From contig JAGMUV010000019.1 of assembly GCA_020744425.1 (NCBI GenBank), positions 1,054,001 to 1,118,000 on the forward strand: a stretch of DNA of 64,000 nt, given 5' to 3'. The notes below the pieces were generated by a model. It was not told the DNA's origin and searched no databases. It worked only from the letters and a program-made list of their open reading frames with translations. Shown piece after piece: positions 43,584 to 56,069 of this stretch. The DNA comes from Dactylonectria macrodidyma. Lineage: Eukaryota; Ascomycota; Sordariomycetes; Hypocreales; Nectriaceae. Numbering within the stretch: position 1 is the first letter of the stretch; the number at the start of each line of letters is the position of its first letter. The position numbers and the translations under genes are program-made.

Positions 43584-45231
43584 TCAAGAAAACCCCACTG
43601 TTGATCGCCTAGGTGGGCATCAGTAAGTAAGCTAGTACTCAAGCGATCGGACTCACGGCTGATATGGCTCCTCCAAGAATCTCACCTCATCATCGCTTAA
43701 CTCGACGTCTAAGGCAGCCATAGTATCCTCGAAGCGTTCAATCTTGGAAATACCGACGATGGGTGCGGCGACACTGTCCTTATGAAGGACCCAGGCTTAG
43801 ATTGTGAGTAGAGTCTTGAGATCTAGCGTTCAGCCATAACGTACCTAGAGCAACTTGGGCCATGGAGATGCCTCGTTTCTCAGCGAGTTGCTCCACCCTT
43901 CTATTGATCTCTTTCTCCCACTCTACCCCCAAGATTGCTTCGTCGTGGTAAGCATCCGAGGTCTGGAAGCGATCAGTTTGAGTTCAGAAATGGCTTAGTT
44001 TAGCCTACCGATCTAGTAGTTTCATATGCCCTAGAGAGTGGACGGGTGAGATCTTGACGAGGTAAGCAGCGGTTTACAATTAATCCAGAGAGCTGGTTGA
44101 CTCACGACCCTTAGCCATTGGGCTCCACGGCGTAGAACCCACGCCCAGATGTTTCAGAAGAGGCATCATCTCTCTTTCTTCCTCCCTGTATAACAAATTG
44201 TAGAAATTTTGGCAGTTGATGAATGGCGTCAGATTGTTTGCAATTGCATAATCTGGATGGTCAGTATAACGGCTTCTCGGAAGCTTATTGACGAGAAGTT
44301 GGGATGCACTCACTCTGCATTGCGTGAAACTGCCATGCCCAGCAGCTGCTCATGCCAATGTACCGGACGTATCCCGCTTGGACGACATCATGAAGGGCTC
44401 GCATTGTTTCTTCAATCTAACGGGGCAGATGAGTATGTCATTTCATTGACAAAAGCTCGAGTCAAACATACCGGTGTCTCATAATCGAAACGGTGAAGCT
44501 AGAAGATAATAACTTAGTTACCTGATCATACAGTTGGATAGACTCTATTCTTGCCTGAAGTACGTCGATGTAGTCTGTTTGGAGCCTCTTAAGGGCTAAC
44601 TTGACATTATCAAAGATATGCTGTTTAAAGTCAGCGACTTGCAGCAGATGTTGCAATACCATACCTACCTTGCGGTTGTTCCCAGCCGTCAGCGTAAGGC
44701 CTGCCGGACCCTGTGTCTCGGAGTTCCCGACAGGGAAGTGAGACTGGTCATTTGTTAGATAGGTTACAGCTTCGAACGTTAAGGGATGTTACCTTTGTCA
44801 TCACAACTACCGCCTCTCGAGGTACCGTTTTAAGAAACTTGCCCAATATCTCCTCACTGACTCCATTGCAATAAAAGTTTGATGTGTCGAAGGTGTTGAA
44901 GCCTAGCTCCCAAGCACGCTAATTCATGTTAGTATGGATAGAACTCTTCAGTAATAGTCCGAAGGCCTGTAATTACCCACCTGTAGATGTTTGAGGGCTT
45001 CCTCCTCCTCTACGCGCCATTCCACATCGGATTTGATACCGTAGGTTGCAGTCCCCATGATCAACCTAGAAACCTGTTTGCTTCGTTAGCGGCGATATTT
45101 ACGTCTTTTTGCTATGACCTGCTTACCTTCAGACCGCTATTTCCCAGCCGAACATATCGCATCTTGGGAGCAGGCTTCGAGTGCCCATACTCAATTGGCA
45201 TGGTACGACTCTGGATCTGGTTCTTGATCAT
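43584..45231 (-). CDS. Aldo-keto reductase, twelve exons including a GC-AG intron
   Basis: Exons: 45231-45127, 45073-44981, 44918-44793, 44743-44669, 44620-44555, 44498-44472, 44416-44314, 44252-44106, 44052-44009, 43962-43845, 43795-43657 and 43608-43584 (355 residues). An ATG at 45201 has better context and would shorten the protein by ten residues. The NADPH-dependent reductase fold shows SRLIMGTATYG, FDTSNFY (Tyr), VVVMTK (Lys), DVLQLHRFDYETP (His), GMSSCWAWQ and LGVGSTPWSPMAKG. The DVLQ-LHRFD junction needs the intron 44554-44499, which begins GCAAGA and ends CTAG, a GC-AG intron. It is divergent from the sugar transporter at 46060, first of an apparent carbohydrate cluster. Confidence 0.85.
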
Positions 45232-45463
45232 GTTGAGATAATGCTAGAAGTTCTTGGTGGAGATTGGTAAATGGAAAATAATCCAACAATACTATAATAT
45301 TTCGATAGTTGGAGCAGAAGCGCGACTTGATTAAAGGTCGACTTGTTTGTCTTCAAAGACGAGGGGACTGTTCATCTTCTCCAGAGACCAGGTCTTGTGG
45401 CTAGGCTCTTGCGGCTTGCCGCCTTCTCACTGCCACCTTTTCGGGAGAACCACGCCAGGAGAA

Positions 45464-45482
45464 GGCGGAGCGGCAATTCCGC
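45464..45482. promoter_or_regulatory. Candidate zinc-cluster site, GCGG/CCGC group
   Basis: GGCGGAGCGGCAATTCCGC lies in the divergent promoter of the reductase (43584-45231) and the transporter (46060-48048). It holds two GCGG units one base apart plus an inverted CCGC. Similar groups occur in other cluster promoters (50266, 56306, 58679, 60377, 62744). Confidence 0.4.
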
Positions 45483-45964
45483 AAAACATAATGATCTGGG
45501 GTGAAACAACGCTGGCGGGATCCCACTTACATGCTAATTGCGGTTCCAAGCATAGCCAGGCAAAGATCAGCATTTCCTTAGCCAAGAGAAGTAAGACAAG
45601 CGGGAGCAACTCCAGAAAGGCGGTTCACTAGCCGCTGTCGTATTTTGTTGAGACACGTCATTGCGCGCAGTTAGTCGACCTACTTGTCATGCTACCCCAT
45701 ACTTCCCCAGGTTGACCATCTAACGTACCCCAGCTCTCCCCGGATACTCCAACGCCACCTTTGGCGAAAATGAAGGCGCTAGCAAGGTCAAGCAAATGCC
45801 CCGTGTGATGTGAATTATGCTTCGTTTCCATGCAAATGATGTTCACTCGACTGTGATTCGCCATGACAATTTGCGGGCGTAACATGTTCTAGCTTGCTAC
45901 TGATGGTCAATGCCGACGCTGGGCAGGCCATATTGAATGGATTCCCGTGTAACTCCTTCCTGTC

Positions 45965-45970
45965 TATAAA
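45965..45970 (+). promoter_or_regulatory. TATA box of the sugar transporter gene
   Basis: TATAAA about 95 bp upstream of the ATG at 46060, followed by a CT/CA-rich leader and ATCACCATGG at the start codon. Confidence 0.55.
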
Positions 45971-46059
45971 GGCCCATCGCGGACTCTCACTTCGTACTCT
46001 ATAACGCATCAGCCCAATACTATCCCAGTGAATCGTTAGACCCCGATACCTCCATCACC

Positions 46060-48048
46060 ATGGCTCCCAAAACCGATGATATTGTTGTGAACTTCAGAGA
46101 AGTCCCAAATAATACCAAGAGCAAATGGTGGCTTGATCCATGTATGTTCAGTCATCAACGACAGCCGGTTACTCATCCGATCTGACTTCAAAGCCAGGTT
46201 TGCGATGGAATATGTTTCACTGCGTTGGCCTATGCGGCACCTTGTTCTTTAATGGCTGTAAGACTGGAACCCCTCTACGAAACCCCATTTGCTCACTCAC
46301 TTTACGAACAGACGACGGCAGCCTGTTCAACGGGCTGCAAAGCATCGACCAATGGCAGGAATACTTTAACCACCCTGATCCTGTCACCTTGGGCTTGATG
46401 AACTCTGCAGGTTTTCTGCCGGGCTTCATCGCGAGCTTCTGCGGTGACAGACTTGCGCACTACTTCGGAAGACGCTGGAGTGTGTGGATTGGATCCGTTA
46501 TTGTGGTACGTGACTACAGAAACTATGTTGAGATCTGTCACAGAAACTGACACGGCACTTACACAGATTGTCGGCGCCATCGTGATGTCTCTTTCGACCA
46601 ATGTGGGCATTTTCTGTGCTGGAAGAGCTGTCATGGGCTTTGGCACATACCTTGCCCTTGCGGTGGCACCTAGTCTGCTTCAGGAAATCGCTCATCCACG
46701 CTTCAGAGCCCAGATCTCCTGTTTCTGTACGTCATTCCCCAATTAGATTACTTAAAAGTGGCTAACAAGACAGACACGTCCATCTACTACTTCGCTGCCA
46801 TCATTTCTGCCGGCACATGCATGGGCTGCATGTCCATTGTGGGAGATAACTCTTGGAGAATCCCTTGCTGGGTCCAGATTGTCGGGCCTGCGCTTACACT
46901 CATCATGACCGCAACGATGCCAGAATCGCCACGAGTGAGTATTCTGAAACATTTTCGGGGCACTATTGATGTTGACCTGGTCTAGTGGCTGGCCAAGAAC
47001 GACAAGGCCGATGAGGCTAAGCGCATCCTAATCAAGTACCACGCCAACAGCACTGAAGACGACCCTCTGGTCGAGTACGAATTTCGAGAAATCTGCGAGG
47101 CCTTGAAGGACGAGAGCGTCAATAACCAGACCAAATACAGCGATTTGGTCAAGGGTCGGGGCAATATCCACCGTATGGCAATCTGCCTGATCGTGGCTGT
47201 TGGCACCAACTGGGTTGGCAATGGCATTGTTTCTTACTACCTGAGCCCAATCATGAACTCGCTTGGAATCACATCTACAATCACGCAGCTCCAGACTCTC
47301 TTGGGGTTGCAATTTTGGAATCGTAAGTAGTTCCGCCTTCAAGGCCGACTTGCCACTGACTTTCCGACAGTCATCATATCCACTCTCGCAGCCATCTATG
47401 TTGATAGAGTAGGCAGACGGCCACTGTGGCTGGCCTCTACCGGTGGAATGTTGATTACATTCTCCGTCGTCATGGGCCTCTCGGCTGAGTACGCCAAAAG
47501 CTCCCGCAAGTCTGTTGGTGCAGCCGCCATTCCGTTTCTCTTTCTCTTTTATGGCTCTTATGACCTTGCATGGACACCTCTAGCCTACTCGTAAGCAGAA
47601 CTTAGGACCGTATTGACCAGCCAGATCTTGAGCTAATCACGAGCAGGTACCCCGTCGAGATTTTTCCCTTCTCCCTACGCACCAAGGGTCAAGCCATCTT
47701 CATCGCGGTTCAGACCATGGCAGTTTCTATCAATACATGGGTAAACCCAATTGCGCTCGATGCGTTGCACTGGAAATAGTAAGCCTCCCTCAAAACCGCA
47801 AGTCATCATCACGTTGCCTAATATCACTCTCTAGCTACGGCATGTACATTGCGATCCTCGGTGTTCTCCTGGTTGCCATTTGGTTCCTCTTTCCCGAAAC
47901 CAAGGGACTCACCATCGAAGAGATCGCTCTGGTATTTGACGAATATCAAGCTAGCAGAATTGTCAGGGCAGCGGAGGATAGCAATAAGCCCACTGTGGGG
48001 AGTATTCATGAGGTCTGTCGCCAGGACAGTGATGTCAAAAGCTGCTGA
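46060..48048 (+). CDS. MFS sugar transporter (hexose/lactose permease type)
   Basis: Nine exons: 46060-46141, 46198-46257, 46312-46505, 46567-46726, 46774-46934, 46986-47322, 47371-47590, 47647-47778 and 47835-48048 (519 residues). Sugar-porter signatures: DGSLFNGLQSIDQW in helix 1, GDRLAHYFGRRWSVWIG, GRAVMGFGTYLA, PESPRWL (PESPR motif), DRVGRRPLWL, YPVEIFPFSLRTKGQA and the C-terminal PETKGLTIEE. Twelve transmembrane helices are expected, in the plasma membrane. This subgroup in fungi includes disaccharide and pentose/polyol permeases; specificity cannot be read here. It likely feeds substrate to the catabolic enzymes encoded to its right. Confidence 0.93.
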
Positions 48049-48618
48049 TCAAGTTTATCTGGAGCGATGCTGAATAGTAGATGAAAGTGCATCCTTTGAG
48101 CACTATAGCCAGCACCATCAGGATCTAGCGTGACCCTGTGGGGAGCTGGAAGTTATCTAGCAAGTGGTACAACACATCAGTTAGGAATCTTGTCTTTTCA
48201 TCGATCAATTACATCGCCTTTGTCAAGCCCATAACCAAGAACATCTGGTCCGTGGTAATGAACGATGTCAAATTCTGTCCGCTTTTAAATCTCCAATTCT
48301 ATCCCGACGGCTTCGACGTAGTACTCTGTTCCCAACCAAGTACTATTTTTCTACTCTTTTCGAGATACTTCGACTAGGTATGATGAGAGTAAGACCTCAA
48401 ACAGCTGAGATCGATCGAATGGGCAATACAACGACATATCCCGTTTCCCAACTTCGATTAGTAAACCGCGTTTTTATTGTGACCGGAGCACTATCGAGCT
48501 ACCAGAGGCTACATATCATTCTGGTCCCAATCACCGTTGTCGAGGTTTCTCTTCTTAGGTTGCATATTTAGCCATGGCGCGAAATAAATTGCAATTCATT
48601 CACTCGTTCTGAATGCTT
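48049..48618. other. Intergenic between convergent genes
   Basis: No gene seen; holds 3' ends of the transporter and transaldolase genes. Confidence 0.5.
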
Positions 48619-49958
48619 CTAAACATTGAGTTTCACCATCTCCGCCTCGATTGCCTCTCTAGCCTTGGCATCGCCTCCGTTGAACGCACCCAGGACGTCC
48701 TTCATCTTCTTCACCACAGCAGCGTCCGCCTCCATAGCCTCACTCAACAACTTTCCATTGTCGGCCAGGTAGTCTTTGTGGATATCTGCGAACTTCCCGT
48801 CCCAATCGGAGCCGGCCAAGGGGTCAATTCCCAGATGGCCTAGAAGCCTCTGAGGAGTCTTCAGATTCTTGTAGTACGGGGCTTGTTTCTTGGCAGGCGG
48901 ATCACGAAGGAACGGAAATTTGCCGAGGGCAGTCTCGTCCAAGGGAGTTTCCTGAAGTTCCTTCAAATGGTGCGCAAGGATAGTAATGTGTTGACATCCG
49001 AGCTCGGCAGTTGCCAGCACCTCGGCGATGTTGGCATTGCTGCATTGGAGGGTCAGTGGTACTATGGCTGATGACGAGCGAGATCTTACCTTGCGATGAC
49101 AATGAGAGGCTGATCCTTTCCTGTCTCATGATAAAGCTTCGTATATGCGTCAAGGATGTGGCTTAGCCGTGGTGCCATGGGGTGCTGTGTCGCATCAGTT
49201 CTGGTCACAAATATGTAAGAGTCACGGCATGGCAACATACGGTCAAGGCTGGATCAGATCCTTTATGCATCAGAGAGTCATCCTCATAAGCAGCAACCTC
49301 GTTGAAGTAAGGGCTGATATAGAGACAACCAGCCTGGCTCGCGGCGATGGCCTGAGGCAGGCTGAACAGAGATGTGCCCAGGACTCTGATGCCTTCCTTG
49401 TTCAGCTGGGCAGCGGCTGACATGGCAGGGCCTGTGGTTGAGATTTTTATGGCATACTTGTCTCGAGAGATGCCAGCATCTTTGAAGGCTTTGTCAAATG
49501 CGTACGCCTGCTCGAGTACCTTTTCCTTGTTGTATACTCGTGATGGAGAAATCTGAACGAGGACGCGGTTCGTGATATTGTCGATATTGTCGGCGCAATA
49601 TTGGACCATCTGCCAAGCACGGAGTTAGCGAGGCAACGTCTAAAAAAAAGACAAGGATCTTTCTCGATGACTGACCACGCGATTGAAGACTTCCTCCCAA
49701 CCTTGGCTGCCAAATTGCTTGACTTTCTCGGCCAATAGCTCTCGGTATTCCGGTAAGACCATTGTATTGGCACAAATGACCTGATTCGAAGTTTCTGGCC
49801 CAGTCAGATGCTGCTGCTTCTCGCTGTCTTCGAATTAACTTACGATTGTGCGCCTTGAAGGGCAAGGCCGTGGCGACGCGCGGGTCAACCGAGTCCACGT
49901 CGACATTGCAGATTCCTTCCAGTGCCTCGAGAAGAGATTTGTTGCCGATGGATCCCAT
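48619..49958 (-). CDS. Transaldolase family protein
   Basis: Five exons: 49958-49844, 49794-49676, 49609-49241, 49184-49090 and 49039-48619 (372 residues). The family features are VQISPSRVYN, the Schiff-base Lys in KYAIKISTT, GIRVLGTSLFSLPQAIAA, CLYISPYFNEV and HITILAHHLKEL. Transaldolase moves a dihydroxyacetone unit between sugar phosphates in the pentose phosphate pathway. This is a longer, diverged cluster-type paralogue rather than the obvious housekeeping enzyme: the usual TWEG after the Lys is replaced by TTGP. Related aldolases that cleave or form small ketose phosphates have the same fold, so such a role is possible. It is divergent from the reductase at 50537, sharing a promoter with a GGCGG-N5-CCGCC element. 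Confidence 0.85.
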
Positions 49959-50536
49959 TGTTCTTGTTGCGTTTGCGAGCTGATCGATTTGAAAATAGCA
50001 AGAGAGTATAGAGTGAAGTTGGGTATCAATCAAGCGAGGCTTGCGCTGCGACTTTTAAAAACGAGATGATGCATTCTGCCGTTGGGCTCTTCACAGTTCA
50101 TGTCCATCGGTTGTGGTCACCCATCTTACTGACGTCTACAGCATAATTACTACAGACCAGTCTCTCGTGGGGTGCAACTGCGGGTGAGGTGGGACGGAAC
50201 GGAGTGAGTGCGGGTAAGCGGCAGTCGTAGACTACCTTAGCGCAACACCCAAGGATCCATTGCTCGGCGGGATATCCGCCTAGCCGCCTCCGCCAGTCTC
50301 CAACTAAGGCTCGAGGGAGATCTGCACTTCTCACGAGTTCGATGCGTGTAGTGACCGTCTTTGGAATTTGGACGTGGGGGATAACAGCTTCGATTAAGAC
50401 TTTTCGATGCTTGCAACGTCTAATCGGCATTTAGATAAGAGACGGCGATGCAAGTTGTCGAGGTAGTCCGCATGTCGAGTAATTGTCTTTCTGAACCACC
50501 TTGAACAACCCCGCACGCTACAGCCCACTTTACATC
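49959..50536. other. Divergent promoter of transaldolase and aldo-keto reductase
   Basis: Contains the element at 50266-50294. No gene seen. Confidence 0.55.
50266..50294. promoter_or_regulatory. Candidate operator GGCGG-N5-CCGCC with extra CCGCC units
   Basis: The 15-base inverted repeat GGCGGGATATCCGCC (50266-50280) is followed at once by two more CCGCC units (50284-50294). Exactly the same 15 bases occur at 60386-60400. Inverted CGG/CCG triplets with fixed spacing are typical Zn2Cys6 dimer sites; the regulator at 52541-55009 is the obvious candidate. Confidence 0.5.
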
Positions 50537-51932
50537 ATGGCAAGCTCTACCCCAACCAATGAGAGGCGCATGAAGCTGAATGACGGTAACCAAATTCCCG
50601 TCATCGGACTCGGCACCTTTCTGTCTGCGCCGAATGAAGTTACCGAGGCTGTCATCGCTGGGTGGGTTGACTTAGGGATTCCCGGACGTCTCGAACCGAA
50701 GGCTAATAGCATTCCGACAGCTGGAAAACGGGAATGCGCCACTTCGATTGCGCCCAGTTCTATCAGGTAAGCACGGCAGGACTTGATGCTATGAGAGGAT
50801 CAAGTGACTAACACAGCCGCAGAATGAGCAGGAAGTGGGTGCCGCGTTAAAGAAGCTCTCGACAGAGCCTGGGTACAGTCGTGAAGATTTGTGGCTTACT
50901 AGCAAAGCTTGGAATTCGTGAGTACCTTAATATGTCGCCCTAAAATGTCTAATGCTGAAGGCCAGACAGTCACCACCGCCCAGAAAACCTTGAGAAGGCC
51001 CTCGACCAGACCCTTGCAGACCTGGGAACTGACTACATCGATCTTTACCTTGTGAGTCATCACTGAAGGCGCTAGGCATAACTCTTCGTCTGAGACGAGC
51101 GACAGATTCATTGGCCAGCAAATTTTGCTGCAGTTCCGGATGCTCAATCGCGAACAGGCATTGCCTTGGAGCCGTCCAAGAATGGAGTCATGCAGTTAGA
51201 TGAGGAGCTCAGCCTGGTCGAGACTTGGAAAGCAATGATCCGTCTTAAAGAGCAAGGCAAGATTCGAAGGTGAGACCAATAGACACGAATGTTTAGCGTG
51301 GTCTCACAAAAAGACAGTATCGGTGTCAGCAACTTCAGTCCCAGCCATATCCAGTCTCTCATTGACGCTACTGGTGTCATTCCAACGGTGAATCAAGGTA
51401 TGGCCCTTTCTATAACGACCCTGTCACCTTGAAACGCTCACATAGCAGTAGTTGAGGCCCATCCGCTTCTCAATCAGCAAGCTCTGTTAGAGTATTGCAA
51501 TCAACACAATATTCACATCACCGCTTACATGCCATTTGGAGGAGATATCTCTCGCGGCGGGAATCAAGTCCTTGGAAGTCCAATTGTGCATGGCATTGCG
51601 AAGATAACTGGTAAAGAACCCGGCCAGGTGCTAGTTTCGTGGGGCATCAAGGTAAGAGCCGAGAATCGGGTCAACGAAGAAAAGCGCTAACTCCGTCGCT
51701 CTTATAGCGAGGATTCTCTGTACTTCCCAAATCTGTGAAGGTTTCACGCATCGAGTCCAACTTTCAGGCTTTTGACTTGAGCGATGAGGATTATGCAGAG
51801 CTCACAGCTCTTGGAAAGACCCCTGTTCGATTTGGTGGATTACCCTACACATTTGACCCCGCATGGAGAGTCAACGTGTTCAACACTCCTGAGGAGCGTA
51901 ATAATGTGCTGGGTCTTGTTGAACCTTTCTAG
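50537..51932 (+). CDS. Aldo-keto reductase (aldose reductase type)
   Basis: Eight exons: 50537-50661, 50721-50766, 50823-50917, 50970-51051, 51106-51269, 51318-51397, 51452-51651 and 51708-51932 (338 residues). Catalytic tetrad: Asp and Tyr in HFDCAQFYQ, Lys in WLTSKAW, His in LIHWPAN. Also present are LNDGNQIPVIGLGTF at the N-terminus, SIGVSNFSP, VNQVEAHPLL and the cofactor loop LPKSVKVSRIESN. This group reduces aldoses and other carbonyls with NADPH (for example xylose to xylitol). The Lys/Ser/Arg set in the cofactor loop agrees with NADPH use. Donor choice at exon 1 (GCTGG|GTGGGT) was set by the need to read GMRHFDC in frame. It fits a first reductive step in the cluster's pathway. Confidence 0.9.
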
Positions 51933-52540
51933 AATGTTGAACAAAAATAATGTTCTAATAAAAAAAAGCCTGTTCCGCTTTATGAACGCTGAAGAATATA
52001 AAGATTATCATGGGTGATGGCCGGTCACAATCATTCATCCATATCTGCAACGGTGCCAAGTTGATAGCTTAGCTGCTAAGCTTTTGCAGTTAGTAGATCA
52101 AGTCCTACTAAAAATGAAACTACCATGATTGCCTAGCTGAGCTCTTCCGATCTCGGTCCGGGAAGATCACTGATGCAAATATTGTTGGTCACAGAGGCTC
52201 TTAAATCTCAGGTGACGTCGTTCTGAACCGAGATTTGCAGGACAAGAAATGGGGTAACAAGCGGGGGAAGGCCCGTGCTGGAACCCCAGACCTGCCCACC
52301 TGCTTCCCCGCAGCGAGCTAGAGCCGAGAGACCCCCTAAGGTGGTGAATCATTCGCTGTACCATGACGATCCTCCACCTTCACATTTCTCGTCCTTTTCC
52401 TCCTTCAGATTCTCCATGAGCGCGCCAGGTGGACATGCGTAGCAATTCTTGATCTCCCCGCTTCGATCTCGCTTTCCCGATTCTTCATATCTTTTTGACA
52501 ATCATAGCACCCGACTCGATCTGATTGACACTGGTGGCGC
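51933..52540. other. Intergenic, promoter of the cluster regulator
   Basis: No gene seen. It includes the 3' end of the reductase and the upstream region of the Zn2Cys6 gene. Confidence 0.5.
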
Positions 52541-55009
52541 ATGAGTCTCGATAACCCGCTCGCAGGCCGAGAACGGCGCGGACAAGGGTTCAGACAGCGG
52601 TCGCGACACCACGAGCGCCGAGGACAGGTTGAGGACGATAGCGGCCCAAGGAGGTCTTGCAACATGAATTACCCACGCAGACGAGCGCCTATCGCCTGCA
52701 ACTTTTGTAGGCAACGGTGTGTATGCCGCTGAGGCATGAAATATTCGGCTTCGCCCCCTCAGATCTAACGTTGGCCATAGGAAACGAAAATGCAACGGCC
52801 AAAAGCCTGCCTGCTCTCTCTGCAGCGCCGCTGGCATCACCTGCGACTACCAGGATGGTCTCGGACCCGTGACTTTCCACCAAGATCAAGCTCCAGCCGA
52901 CGAGGAGGGGAGCCCGCGAGAGATGCAGAATGTCCTTGTTCCTGGCAGAAGGTAAGTTAGCTGTTTCTTCCCCGGCCCCGATGCTACCCATGATCCATGG
53001 GCTCACATATCCCTGAATAGATCGCAGTCTCCACCCTCCACGGCCGCAACGACGACCGAACTTTTGCGCCGAATCGAAGAGCTTGAATCTCTGGTCAAGA
53101 AGCAGGATAGCAATCCAGCCACGATCCACACGGTGACCAACATCCCGCCACACGACACACATACCGATATGAGTCTCCCTCAACTGGATCAGAACGACAG
53201 CCTCGCGTTTCTTGCATCCATGATTGATCCTCCCGATGTTTTCCCATCGAGCTTCCCCATGACAATCCCTCCGGCGTTGGAATACAGCGGCTTCGACAGG
53301 TTCGACTGGCCACAACCAAACTCGGACGCGACTGAAGAGGAACCCTTGACAATCCCCATAGGCCATCTCACACCGACGAGCAGTTTATTCTCGCTGGAAC
53401 CGATTCAGAAATTGATCGGCGAGTACCCCGAGGACTTTTTCTTCCAGATCGAGTCTACCCGCGAGTTCGTCCCTGATGTCGTAAATGGGAGTTTTCATGA
53501 TGCATTGACCCTGTTGAACCTGGACAAAGCTCATATGGATACCCTGCTATCTGCATTCTTCACGGAAATCCATCCACACTTTCCCATCATAGACCAAAGC
53601 CACTTCATGGCATTTTTTGAGAGCACTATGTCGTCAGCTGAAGATGAGACTGACACCGCTTTGTGTCTTACTATCCTCGCGTTGGGTAGGCTAGCTTGCA
53701 ATCGTCAAGCATGCTCTCCAGGAAATTATACAGGAGATGATGGAGTGGACTACTCTTCACTCGCCTACCGCACTCTGACGGCGAGATGGATCACTTCATT
53801 TGGATCCGACCTGTCTCTGGCCTTAGGTCTTGTCTATTTGGCGATTTATCTATGCTATCTCGAGCGCCCACTTCACGCATGGAGACTAATACATATGGCT
53901 TCGACGAAATTACAGTTGATTGTGTCGAGGTAGGCGGCTAAATCATGTGCCCTACAGGAAAGCTCATAAAGTAACACTGTTAGGCTCCCCACCGATCCCT
54001 TATCACACGAAGAAACAGATTGCTTGAGCAGACTCTGTTGGACGTGCTTTCTTATTGAATGGTACGATTCACATTAGCAGCCTTCGCTCTTGATAGTCAC
54101 TGACTGTTGTGATAGTGATAGCCTAGCCGAGTTCCATCTCCCTCGCAGTGGCATCGAGCTCATCATCGACCGGATGCCTTTCCCACGCTTCACAGACCCA
54201 AGCAGCCGCGACAGTTTATCGTTTCTCGCTATTTGCTCCATACGTCGACTTCTGAATCGGATCCACCGGGCAATCTACTCGTGTCATCCAAGCTCTACAC
54301 AATCCATCAGTCTCTCCAGCCCAGGAATGTGGCATGGCACGTCCAAACAGCCCCACCCACTTTTCACCGTCAACTTTCTCGGAAGCGTATGCGCAGAACT
54401 CACCCGACAGCTTGACGTCTGGTACGAGTCCCTGCCTGACATCATCAAGCCAGACTTGTCCAGGGCCTTGCCGAGTAATATGCACGATGGCTGGCTTCGG
54501 CTGCGTTATTGGTCGGCGAGACACATCATCTGCCGACCGTGTCTCGTTTACGCAGCTGGGGCGGCTGAGCAAGGCGAGCTTCCTGCGCATGTGATGGAAT
54601 ACTCGGAGAGGTGCATTGAGAGCTGTCGACAGTACATCTTGACCGCTTCTTATGTCCTGATGGAACGGACGCAATACACTTGGATGACCATTCAGGCGTA
54701 AGCAATCATCTCCCATCGTTGATCCCCCCGATGAAATGCTGATGAATACCCTAATCTAGATCCCTGGCGTGCGCTTTCGTCATAGCCATCGCCTCGGGTA
54801 GTCCCCTGCTAAACAGCCTTGTACCTGATTCCGGGGACCTGCTCAAGAAGGTCATTGCGGCGACACAGAGATGGGCAAGTCCTGGTTCCAGCGGTGAATC
54901 CATCGGCTGGATCCTCAATGCCATCTTCCAAAAGCAACGGTTTTCCAAGCTCCTACCCAGACCAAGTTTTTCTGCGTCATCTTCGGGCAAGAGTGCTACG
55001 AGTGTATGA
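52541..55009 (+). CDS. Zn2Cys6 transcription factor, candidate cluster regulator
   Basis: Six exons: 52541-52716, 52781-52951, 53021-53929, 53984-54061, 54116-54697 and 54760-55009 (721 residues). A second in-frame ATG at 52664 (MNYPRRRAPI) is possible. Zinc cluster ACNFCRQRKRKCNGQKPACSLC...C (CX2CX6CX6CX2CX6C), with the basic RQRKRK made across intron 1. A short coiled coil follows (LLRRIEELESLVKK). The middle homology region has FFTEIHPHFPIIDQSHF, LCLTILALGRLAC, YCYLERP-like LCYLERPLHAWRLIHMAS, LPTDPLSHEETDCLSRLCW and RLRYWSARHIICRPCL. This type controls sugar and secondary-metabolism clusters. It sits in the middle of the carbohydrate genes and probably binds the GCGG/CCGC groups. Confidence 0.92.
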
Positions 55010-55128
55010 AAACATACGGCAATTGACGACAAAGCGAAAGGTGTGAATGATCAATTCTGTGACCCTTTCTCGAAAGATTCTATTTCTTGTCTAATTGTAC
55101 GAGGCTGTTCACGCAAACACATTTTGAT

Positions 55129-56069
55129 CTAAGTCTGGAACTTGAAGCCTCCGTTGGCGCAGATGACACTGCCAGTGCACCACGCAGAATCAGGACCGCA
55201 TAGCATCCCGACTACGGCTGCCACCTCTGACCAGTACGCCGGGCGCCTCCCTCCCATCTTGTCTACGGCCAGCTTGTATAGTTCCGGGCTGTCAACACCA
55301 TCGCGCACCGCACTGAGCGGACAGTTTAGCTGGAACGGCTCCATCTGCTTCCAAAACTTCTCTCCCGCAGCAAAGTACATGTCTCCCTCGACCGGCCCTG
55401 GGTTGACGGCATTGACAGTGGCACGCTCTGCCAGTTCGCGGGCCCACGTCCGCGTCATTGCCTCCAGGGCAGCCTTTGTTCCGCCGTACAGGGTGTGCGT
55501 AGCGAAACCCATGCTCGAAGCGACACTGCTGATGTTGACAATTCGTCCGGATCGATCCGTGGGTAGGAATGGCATCAGGGCTTGCGTGACACAGATTGGA
55601 GCGAGGACATTGACTTGGTATATGCGATGGAACTCGGCGACTGGAACGTCGCCGAGCTTGTAGTCACCTCCCACGCCGGCATTGTTGACGATGATGTTGA
55701 CGACCAAGTTGCCGTTTGCGTCGGAGAAGTTCGCCTTGGCAGCCTCGACGATTTCTCGACTCGCCTCTTCCGCATCGTTCAAGTCAGACTTGCATGTCAC
55801 TGCCTTGACGCCATGCTTCGACTGCAGCTCGGCGCATAGGTCGCTGGCTAGCTTTGTCGAAGAGTCGGACGTGTAAGTGGCCAAGATGTTCGCGCCTTTG
55901 GCACCTAGATCACGCGCAATAGAAGCGCCAATACCTGAAAGAGCACGTTAATACCCATACTTGACTTTATGTAGCGAATGAAACATGGTGGTCACTCACC
56001 TCGGGAGGCGCCGGTGACGACAGCAAGCTTGCCCTCAAGGGGATGAGGGATTGTTCTGATTGTTGACAT
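55129..56069 (-). CDS. Short-chain dehydrogenase/reductase A
   Basis: Exons 56069-56000 and 55934-55129 (65-nt intron inside the glycine motif) give 291 residues. Motifs: TGASRGIG, NNAGVG, the Ser in NISSVAS, YGGTK (catalytic Tyr and Lys) and NPGPVEGDM. ATYTSDSS after the second strand, with SRG in the glycine motif, suggests NADP(H). It ends about 120 bp from the regulator gene and is divergent from SDR B. Substrate unknown; a sugar or polyol is suggested by context only. Confidence 0.88.

Larger units (their letters stand above)
45232..46059. other. Divergent promoter of reductase and sugar transporter
   Basis: Contains the GCGG cluster at 45464-45482 and a TATAAA at 45965-45970. No gene supported. 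Confidence 0.5.
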
